From Balneolaceae bacterium (GTDB lineage Bacteria > Bacteroidota > Rhodothermia > Balneolales > Balneolaceae), in assembly GCA_020832225.1 (NCBI GenBank), contig JAFIFA010000059.1, forward strand, positions 1 to 37,653: 37,653 nucleotides of DNA, in the 5' to 3' direction. Of this stretch, positions 13,979 through 20,164 are shown one piece after another; within the stretch, counting starts at the first letter, position 1, and each line of letters starts with the position of its first letter. Position numbers and translations under genes: made by a program. Below the pieces are notes generated by a model. It worked only from the letters and a program-made list of their open reading frames with translations, made no database searches and was not told where the DNA came from.

Positions 13979-15685
13979 ATGATCAAGTTATTATACATCA
14001 AGGATTTTGCTCTTATAGATGAGCTGCAGGTCGAGTTTGAAGACGGCCTCAACATACTCACCGGCCAGACCGGAGCGGGTAAGTCGATTATTATCGGAGC
14101 CCTCAACATGATTTTGGGTGAAAGGGCGGATACAGATGTGATTCGTCAGGGTGCCGCAAAGGCGATCGCAGAGGCATCGGTGTTTGCCGGAGAGAACCAA
14201 CGTCTTGCAGTCCTCCTCGAAGAGAATGCTGTCGACTACAGCGAAGAGCTGATTCTGCGCAGAGAGATTCGTCAAAATGGCAGCCGCGCCTTCATTAACG
14301 ATACACCGGTCAATATTTCGGTGTTGCGGGAGGTGGGAGATCAGCTTGTGGACCTGCATGGCCAGCACGATCATCAGCTTCTGCTCAAGGATGAGAACCA
14401 CCGTGGCGTAATTGATCAGTTCGACTCGGTTCAGCCTCTTTTAGAAGAGTATCGAAAGGAGTATCGCGCGATGTCTGCTCTTCAGAAAGAGCTGCGCGAC
14501 CTGAAGCGGAAGGAGCGTGAGCTTCGGGAAAAAAGTGAGCTCTACCGCTTCCAGGTGAAGGAGCTGGAGGAGGCAGAACTTCGCCCGGAGGAAGAGGAGG
14601 AGATGGAGTCTGAGATGAACCTTCTCGACAATGCCGAAGATCTGGACCGAAAAGCGTCGGCCATTTCTGAGATCGGTAGCGGCGAAGATGTAAGTTTGAT
14701 GGAGCTCCTCAATCAGGTAAAGCTCAATCTGGAAGATATGGCACGGATTGAGCCGGAGTTTGATACCTACCTTGAGGAGGTTAACACCGCCCGCATTAGT
14801 ATTCAGGAGGCGATCCATTTTGCCGAGCGGTATCGAAGCCGGATCGAGTTTAACCCGGAAAGGTTGGAGAAGCTAAGAAAGCGTCAGTCTGAGCTGAACA
14901 GGCTCCGCAAAAAATATACCCGAACCATACCTGAGCTGATTCGCTACTACAATGAGATTAAGGCGGAACTGAACGTAGCCGAAAATTTCGATCTGGAAAT
15001 TGAGCGCATTGAGACAAAGATCTCTAAACAGGCTGAAATTCTGAAAAAAGCGGCCATTGCGCTTCATAAACAGCGCGATGCCGTTGGGAAGCAACTCTCA
15101 AAGGAGATTGCCGAGGCACTTGGAAATCTGGGTATCGGCCACGGACGGTTTGTGGCTCAAATAGAGTGGATGCACAACGATAGCGGTTGGATTGAGATCG
15201 ATGGCCGGTCGGTGGAGTGCAGCGAAGATGGCTGCGATGAGATCCGGTTCTTCATATCCACAAACAAAGGAGAAGAGCCGAAGCCACTCGCAAAGATCGC
15301 ATCAGGCGGGGAGATCAGCCGGGTAATGCTCTCGCTGAAATCGATTCTGGCGAAGGAGCATCATCTGCCGGTGATGATATTTGATGAGATCGATACCGGA
15401 ATCAGCGGAAATATCTCGGAGAAGGTGGGACGCGAGATGAGAAAGCTTTCAAGCTACTGCCAGATTGTGGCGATTACCCATCAGCCGCAGATCGCCAGTC
15501 AGGCGCACAAGCACTACAAAGTGGAGAAGGTGGAGGAGGGAGAGAGAACGATCACCCGAATCGTGCCGCTTTCGCAGGAGGAGCATATCCGCGAGGTGGC
15601 CGGATTGATGAGTGGAGAAGAGATTACAGACTCGGCACTTACCAGCGCCAAAGAGCTGATCAGCCGCAGCGGTATGAGTAACTGA
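13979..15685 (+). CDS. recN: DNA repair ATPase RecN
   Basis: RecN is an SMC-like ATPase that acts at DNA double-strand breaks and supports RecA-dependent recombination. The start at 13979 is preferred because MIKLLYIKDFALIDELQVEF is the conserved RecN N-terminus and AGGA lies eight bases upstream; an upstream ATG at 13904 adds 25 residues unlike the family. From the preferred start the protein has 568 residues, close to E. coli RecN (553). Walker A GQTGAGKS is at about residues 29-36. A coiled-coil arm rich in Glu, Lys and Leu occupies about 135-370, and the C-terminal signature and Walker B are seen at IASGGEISRVMLSLK and MIFDEIDTGISG (about 440-475). Confidence 0.95.
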   Translation: MIKLLYIKDFALIDELQVEFEDGLNILTGQTGAGKSIIIGALNMILGERADTDVIRQGAAKAIAEASVFAGENQRLAVLLEENAVDYSEELILRREIRQNGSRAFINDTPVNISVLREVGDQLVDLHGQHDHQLLLKDENHRGVIDQFDSVQPLLEEYRKEYRAMSALQKELRDLKRKERELREKSELYRFQVKELEEAELRPEEEEEMESEMNLLDNAEDLDRKASAISEIGSGEDVSLMELLNQVKLNLEDMARIEPEFDTYLEEVNTARISIQEAIHFAERYRSRIEFNPERLEKLRKRQSELNRLRKKYTRTIPELIRYYNEIKAELNVAENFDLEIERIETKISKQAEILKKAAIALHKQRDAVGKQLSKEIAEALGNLGIGHGRFVAQIEWMHNDSGWIEIDGRSVECSEDGCDEIRFFISTNKGEEPKPLAKIASGGEISRVMLSLKSILAKEHHLPVMIFDEIDTGISGNISEKVGREMRKLSSYCQIVAITHQPQIASQAHKHYKVEKVEEGERTITRIVPLSQEEHIREVAGLMSGEEITDSALTSAKELISRSGMSN

Positions 15686-15726
15686 TTCTGAGTTTACATC
15701 AAAAACCCTTAGCTATCCGGACACAA

Positions 15727-16305
15727 ATGGCCCGATACCTTACACTGCTCATCCCGATTCTTTTTTTCTCGTATACTGCTTCTCTGAATGCTCAAGCTAC
15801 TGTATTGATCGTCTACCACAGCGAATCGGGCAACACAAAAGCGATGGCGGAGGCCGTTGCGGAGGGAGCTTCCGGTGTTGAAGGGGCAGAGGTAGAGCTT
15901 CTCACTGTAGATGAGGTTAAAACGGATCATCTGCTGGAGGCAGACGCCATCCTGGTCGGATCACCTGTCTACAACGCCAACGTGACGCCCGAAATCTCTG
16001 CCTTCATTGCCTCCTGGCCTTTTGAAGGTCAGCCGCTCAAGGATAAGATTGGAGCGGCATTTGTGACGGCCGGCGGTATCTCAGCCGGAGAGGAGCTGGT
16101 GCAGATGAATATCCTGCAAAGCATGCTCGTTTTTGGAATGATCGTGGCCGGAGGGCCCGACTGGACTCAGCCGTTCGGTGCTTCAGCTGTAACGGGAGAA
16201 GAGCCGTTTGCATCCGGCGCGATCGACGATCAGTTCCTGGAAAAGGGTGTTCAGCTTGGAAAGCGAATTGCCACACTGGCGGTCCGCCTCTCCGATTCTG
16301 AGTAG
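15727..16305 (+). CDS. Exported flavodoxin/WrbA-like FMN protein
   Basis: This is a flavodoxin-fold protein that should bind FMN and carry out electron transfer or quinone reduction. The FMN-phosphate loop SESGNTKAMA is at about residues 32-41, followed by a VGSPVYNANV loop (about 77-86) and a TAGGISAG stretch (about 115-122) as in WrbA-like and NAD(P)H:quinone oxidoreductase relatives. Unusually, it begins with a clear Sec signal peptide: a basic start, hydrophobic core at about 4-17, and an AQA cleavage site near residue 23. This places the flavoprotein in the periplasm. The length without the signal is about 169 residues. Its stop abuts the stop of the leftward DUF2459 gene with no base between. 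Confidence 0.82.
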   Translation: MARYLTLLIPILFFSYTASLNAQATVLIVYHSESGNTKAMAEAVAEGASGVEGAEVELLTVDEVKTDHLLEADAILVGSPVYNANVTPEISAFIASWPFEGQPLKDKIGAAFVTAGGISAGEELVQMNILQSMLVFGMIVAGGPDWTQPFGASAVTGEEPFASGAIDDQFLEKGVQLGKRIATLAVRLSDSE

Positions 16306-16941
16306 TTAACGGATCCGTTCGCCCTCTCTGGCTGCCTGAGAGACGACATTGCCTGAGGTAAAGGTGTAGAGCACGGTGATTGGAAAGCCGGTTTGCCGAA
16401 GCGCCCTTGCCGTCCATACATTCGATGTTTTTGGCAGATAGTAGCGCCCGTTCGCCTCGTAGAAGTGGCTGTTGGTATAGAGGCCATGGCCTGCTGATTG
16501 AACTTCCCCGTCGCGAAGCCGAAAGCGGTCATTCACAAATTTGCCCATCTCCCTGGCTCCATCCTCCGATACCTTTATCCTGACGATTTGACTCCCTGTG
16601 AAGTAGCGATCGACCGGTATGTCAATACCGACAACATGGATCACGCTTCGTGTAGGAAGAAAGGCGGCCCTCATCATCAAACCAAATCCCGCTTCACTGT
16701 CTGTGTAGTAGCGGCCATCGCCCCAGCCAAACTTGAGGTATTCAGCTTCCGGCATATCGGGGTGATCGGGCAGATACTCTTTGATGGCATCCGACTCAAT
16801 CGCAATGCCTGCATGCCACCCGTGGCTGACGATGTAGACAGTTATTGGCCGTTCCGCCTCATCCTCGGGATAGAGTTCGGTGATGGGCCCCATGCAGCTG
16901 CAGAGAAGAAACGGAACGATAAGAAAAATAGATCGGCGCAT
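16306..16941 (-). CDS. DUF2459 family lipoprotein
   Basis: The protein resembles DUF2459 (a family first noted near urease genes); its biochemical role is unknown to me. It has a lipoprotein signal peptide with a lipobox LCSC, giving the lipidated Cys at about residue 16. The mature part shows the family pattern VYIVSHGWHAGIAI (about 35-48), FGWGDGRYYTD (about 71-81) and a later SNVWTARALRQTGFP (about 171-185). A conserved His in HGWHAG and Cys-free mature part are visible. Its stop codon directly abuts the flavodoxin stop. The GhrA-like gene lies upstream on the same strand, 28 bases away, so the two may be cotranscribed. Confidence 0.75.
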   Translation of the reverse strand: MRRSIFLIVPFLLCSCMGPITELYPEDEAERPITVYIVSHGWHAGIAIESDAIKEYLPDHPDMPEAEYLKFGWGDGRYYTDSEAGFGLMMRAAFLPTRSVIHVVGIDIPVDRYFTGSQIVRIKVSEDGAREMGKFVNDRFRLRDGEVQSAGHGLYTNSHFYEANGRYYLPKTSNVWTARALRQTGFPITVLYTFTSGNVVSQAAREGERIR

Positions 16942-16969
16942 CTATAATGATCAGATTGGTTCTTTTGGG

Positions 16970-17896
16970 TCAGTACCCCCTGTTCCGATCCACCTCGTAG
17001 AGCAGATCGATGCCGGAGAGAACGCGTTTGTAGTTTTCAACGATCAGCTCGGCCGCCTCACGCGGATCGGTGATTGATGCTGTATGAGGGGTGATGGTAA
17101 TTTTCTTTCTGCCCCAGAAAGGGTGGCTGTCCGGCAGAGGTTCCTGCTCGAAAACATCCAAAACGGCATGGGTGATCAGATCAGTATCAAGTGCATATAT
17201 CAGATCCTCTTCGGTTAGGTGTTTCCCCCTGGCCACATTCACCAAATAGGCGGGTCTTCTCAGTTTCTTGAACAGTTCAAGATCCAAAATGCCTTCGGTC
17301 TCTTCCGTAAGCGGTAGGAGGCAGACCAGAATGTTGCTGCTCTGGAGAAATTGATCAATTTCATCGCCGCTAAATGTCCGGATTCCGTTCAACTCCTTCT
17401 TTGAGCGGGACCATCCATTCACCATAAACCCGTTCATTGCCAGTCTGCTTGCAGATTCCCGGCCAAGTTCGCCGAGCCCCATCACGCCGATTGTAACCTC
17501 ATCCTTTCTGAGAGGTGGGTGTTTTTTCCACTGGCCCGCCCGCTGCTGATCGATGTAGGTGCCGGTATCACGAAACATGTTGAGCACCGCAGTGAGTACG
17601 TAATCAGCCATCTGTTCGGCGAGAGAGGGAATAACCACGCGGGAAAAACGGATCTTTTCCGGAATCGTTTGATCAGCAAATAGATGATCAACACCGGCAC
17701 CCAGTGATGAGATCGCTTTGAGATTGGGGTAGGATTCAAATATCCCATCCGGATGTCGCCACGAAACAGCAAACTGAATACGCTCCCTGTTCCTCACACC
17801 GGGCCAAATATCAACATCAATATTGGGGTCTGTAGCACGGATCGCCTCCCCCAGGGAGGACATATCACGATTCTTAGCGACAAGTAACAGAGACAT
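16970..17896 (-). CDS. ghrA: GhrA-like D-2-hydroxyacid dehydrogenase
   Basis: This family reduces glyoxylate or hydroxypyruvate to the D-hydroxyacid with NAD(P)H in the cytoplasm. The 308-residue length matches E. coli GhrA (312). The Rossmann motif GVMGLGELGRE is at about residues 138-148. The catalytic set is visible: Arg in NVARGKHL (about 220-227), Glu in DVFEQEPLPDSHPFW (about 245-259), and His in TITPHTAS (about 266-273). The SLGAGVDHL loop near residue 65 is also typical. A TAnnTTTG box lies about 30 bases upstream. The exact substrate cannot be settled from sequence, since many D-2-hydroxyacid dehydrogenases look alike. Confidence 0.86.
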   Translation of the reverse strand: MSLLLVAKNRDMSSLGEAIRATDPNIDVDIWPGVRNRERIQFAVSWRHPDGIFESYPNLKAISSLGAGVDHLFADQTIPEKIRFSRVVIPSLAEQMADYVLTAVLNMFRDTGTYIDQQRAGQWKKHPPLRKDEVTIGVMGLGELGRESASRLAMNGFMVNGWSRSKKELNGIRTFSGDEIDQFLQSSNILVCLLPLTEETEGILDLELFKKLRRPAYLVNVARGKHLTEEDLIYALDTDLITHAVLDVFEQEPLPDSHPFWGRKKITITPHTASITDPREAAELIVENYKRVLSGIDLLYEVDRNRGY

Positions 17897-17926
17897 AGTC
17901 AGATTTTGTTTGGTAGACGTTTAAAC

Positions 17927-17934
17927 CAAAAATA
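17927..17934 (-). promoter_or_regulatory. Candidate -7 box of the ghrA-like gene
   Basis: Read leftward the bases are TATTTTTG, matching TAnnTTTG. The gene starts 30 bases downstream. No clear -33 TTTG is seen at the right distance. Confidence 0.35.
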
Positions 17935-18115
17935 CACGAATTTCAGTTGAATGAAATTACGTTCTTTTTCCTCTTTGTGATTATTGAGGTAATAAAGCTT
18001 CAGAGCTACTACTCTCAAATGTGTGAAGGGAGTCGGCAAGAGAAACGGGCTCCAAACAGAAGAGCTCCGTTAACCTGTTGCGCGAACGATTCTCAGGGAT
18101 ATGTACAAATTGTGT

Positions 18116-18134
18116 GTAAATGTTTTGAATTTAC
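18116..18134. promoter_or_regulatory. Inverted repeat upstream of umuD (possible SOS operator)
   Basis: GTAAAT (18116-18121), seven bases, ATTTAC (18129-18134). It lies 30-49 bases before the umuD start, where a LexA-type operator would be expected. The sequence is not a match to the E. coli or Bacillus SOS boxes, so the link to LexA is inference. Confidence 0.4.
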
Positions 18135-18164
18135 GGGTCGCACATATATTTTACATGCAAATAA

Positions 18165-18596
18165 ATGGAGACAGATATGATCACAGAAACAGTCCAATCG
18201 GCAGCGCGACAAGAACCACCTCTGAACCGGAAGAGAGAGCTGGAGACGGGATTTCCCTCACCGGCAACGGATCATTTGGAGGAGCGGCTCAATTTGAATG
18301 ACTACGTGGTTCGCCACCCGGTATCCACCTTCTTTTCAAAGGTGAATGGTGAGGATGAAGCGGGGCTTGGGCTCTCACCTGGCGATATTCTGGTTATCGA
18401 CCGCAGTCTCGCCCCACGCCACGACTCTCTGGTTATTGCAGATCTGGGTGGTGAGTATCGTGTATGCAGGCTTCTGAAAAGCGGACAAGAGTGGTTGTTT
18501 GAGCTGGGAAATGGCCGGCAAATACCGGTTCAGTTCGATGATGAATTCAGGTCTCCAATCTGGGGTCGGGTTACACACGTCATTAAATCCGTATAG
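18165..18596 (+). CDS. umuD: UmuD-like protein without the catalytic Ser-Lys dyad
   Basis: UmuD is the regulatory subunit of translesion polymerase V; normal UmuD cleaves off its own N-terminal arm when RecA filaments form. This 143-residue protein keeps the family pattern GFPSPATDHLEERLNLNDYVV (residues 29-49, with Thr28-Gly29 at the cleavage position), HPVSTFF (51-57), and PGDILVIDRSLAPRH (72-86). However, the GDSM motif reads GEDE at 62-65, so the nucleophilic Ser is Asp64. The VKRL motif reads VCRL, so the general-base Lys is Cys101. The 37-residue spacing equals that of E. coli Ser60-Lys97, so the alignment needs no gap. It is intact and just upstream of umuC. An alternative start is ATG at 18177. 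Confidence 0.85.
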   Translation: METDMITETVQSAARQEPPLNRKRELETGFPSPATDHLEERLNLNDYVVRHPVSTFFSKVNGEDEAGLGLSPGDILVIDRSLAPRHDSLVIADLGGEYRVCRLLKSGQEWLFELGNGRQIPVQFDDEFRSPIWGRVTHVIKSV

Positions 18597-18604
18597 AGAT
18601 CTCC

Positions 18605-18644
18605 TTTCCCAATAAATATGGGAAAATAGAAGTCCCCTTTCCCA
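18605..18644 (+). promoter_or_regulatory. Mutually exclusive hairpins before umuC
   Basis: TTTCCCA occurs at 18605-18611 and again at 18638-18644, with TGGGAAA at 18619-18625 between them. TGGGAAA can pair with either copy (7 bp; loops of 7 and 12 bases). The second pairing ends three bases before the umuC ATG (18648). The first copy begins nine bases after the umuD stop. The layout resembles a translational switch. Confidence 0.4.
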
Positions 18645-18647
18645 GCT

Positions 18648-19922
18648 ATGCTATCAGCCTTTGCCCTCATCGACTGCAACAATTTCTACGCCTCCTGCGA
18701 GCGGGTATTTGATCCCGGCCTCAGGGATCGGCCCGTCGTTATCCTCTCCAACAATGACGGCTGTGTAATCGCCCGCTCTTCCGAAGCGAAAGAGGTCGGG
18801 ATTCCTATGGGCATCCCTGAGTTTAAAGTGAGGCCGTTGATCTCCCGCCACAATATTGCAGTACGCTCTTCGAACTACGCGCTTTATGGAGATATGAGTT
18901 CACGGGTGATGGAGACCATCCGTTCGGTTACGCCGGACCTGGAGGTCTATAGCATTGATGAAGCGTTTGCGGGTCTGCATGGGCGATCGAAGAGAGAGAT
19001 TATGGAGATGGGGAGGGAGATCAGGCAAAGGGTTCGCCGCTGGACAGGCCTTCCTGTGTCGGTAGGGATTGCGCCAACCAAGACGCTGGCAAAGATTGCC
19101 AATGAGATGGCAAAGAGCTATAAGCAGCTGAATGGTGTGCTCTACGTTAGGAAGCCGGATCAGATCGGCCGTATGCTTCGAAAAACAGAGGTGGGTGATA
19201 TCTGGGGAATCGGGAAGAACTACACCGCAATGCTCGAGCGTCAGGGAATTACCAATGCACTGCAGCTGAGTCGGATGCCCGACAGCTGGGTTCGTTCCAA
19301 GTTGAAGGTGACCGGATTGCGAACGGTAAAAGAGTTGAGAGGCGAATCCTGCCTTACCATTGAGGAGTCCAGCGATCAACGAAAAGGAATTTTGAGCTCA
19401 AGATCGTTTGGCCGACCGGTTAAGAAGGTGGATGAAATTTCTGAGGCTGTTGCCACCTTCACGGCCCGGGCTGCCGAGAAGCTCCGCGCACAGGATTCCG
19501 TTGCATCTCAACTCACGGTTGTACTTGTAACCGACAAATATCGGAATCCGGGTCAGCCCTACAAGTTTGGTCACACGATTTCGCTTCCATCACCAACCGC
19601 ATCAACCAGTATGCTCTGCAGCCGCGCAACAGATCTGGCCAACACGCTTTTTGATGAGGGCAAAACCTACAAGAAAGCTTGGGTGATGCTGACGGGGCTG
19701 ATTCCCGAATCGTCGGTGCAGGCCGATCTTTTTATGGAGGAGCGCTACTCTGAAAGGGATCATAACCTGATGAAGAGCCTCGATCAGATCAATGCCAAAT
19801 TCGGGAACAGGACCTGCATGCCTGCCTCAACCGGCATCAGTCAGAACTGGCAGATGAAGCAGCAATATCTCAGCCAAAAGTATACGACCAGTTGGGATCA
19901 GCTTCTGGAAGTTAGGCTCTGA
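18648..19922 (+). CDS. umuC: Y-family DNA polymerase UmuC
   Basis: UmuC is the catalytic subunit of polymerase V, which copies past damaged bases. The palm motifs are intact: ALIDCNNFYASCE at about residues 6-18 with the first catalytic Asp, and YSIDEAF at about 101-107 with the second acidic pair. The finger motif NNDGCVIARSSEAK (about 35-48) is present. A helix-hairpin-helix thumb region (about 175-215) contains VGDIWGIGKNY, and the little-finger domain and UmuC C-terminal segment follow. The length of 424 residues equals that of E. coli UmuC (422). It is 51 bases after umuD in one operon, with a possible hairpin switch in the gap. Confidence 0.96.
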   Translation: MLSAFALIDCNNFYASCERVFDPGLRDRPVVILSNNDGCVIARSSEAKEVGIPMGIPEFKVRPLISRHNIAVRSSNYALYGDMSSRVMETIRSVTPDLEVYSIDEAFAGLHGRSKREIMEMGREIRQRVRRWTGLPVSVGIAPTKTLAKIANEMAKSYKQLNGVLYVRKPDQIGRMLRKTEVGDIWGIGKNYTAMLERQGITNALQLSRMPDSWVRSKLKVTGLRTVKELRGESCLTIEESSDQRKGILSSRSFGRPVKKVDEISEAVATFTARAAEKLRAQDSVASQLTVVLVTDKYRNPGQPYKFGHTISLPSPTASTSMLCSRATDLANTLFDEGKTYKKAWVMLTGLIPESSVQADLFMEERYSERDHNLMKSLDQINAKFGNRTCMPASTGISQNWQMKQQYLSQKYTTSWDQLLEVRL

Positions 19923-20022
19923 GATACCTTCGATTCTCTTTGATCTTTTTTTACATTCGTGATAGTTACATTTCGGAGTCTCTGTGACGATTGGGTTAGA
20001 TACAGTTTAAGAGCGATGATTA

Positions 20023-20090
20023 GAGGGGTGTCTGGTTTTTAGAACATCGCAAAGCAAGGACACCCCCCTCTTCCCCCCTTTTTAGGGGGG
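20023..20090. repeat. GC-rich inverted-repeat element
   Basis: GGGGTGTC (20025-20032) can pair with GACACCCC (20059-20066). Next to it CCCCCCT (20073-20079), TTTT, AGGGGGG (20084-20090) forms a perfect 7-bp hairpin with a four-base loop. No T-run follows, so a simple terminator is not indicated. It lies in the gap between umuC and the S9 peptidase and looks like a dispersed intergenic element. Confidence 0.55.
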
Positions 20091-20164
20091 ATTATCCTGC
20101 CTTGATCTTTATTCCAACTCAAACCTATCAACCATAGAGCCTTTTCGGTAAACCAAAATCACAA

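Noticed and set aside
17947-18180. 77-residue frame upstream of umuD
   Set aside because: Its composition is not protein-like beyond a short hydrophobic start, it overlaps the umuD promoter region and start, and no family is recognised.
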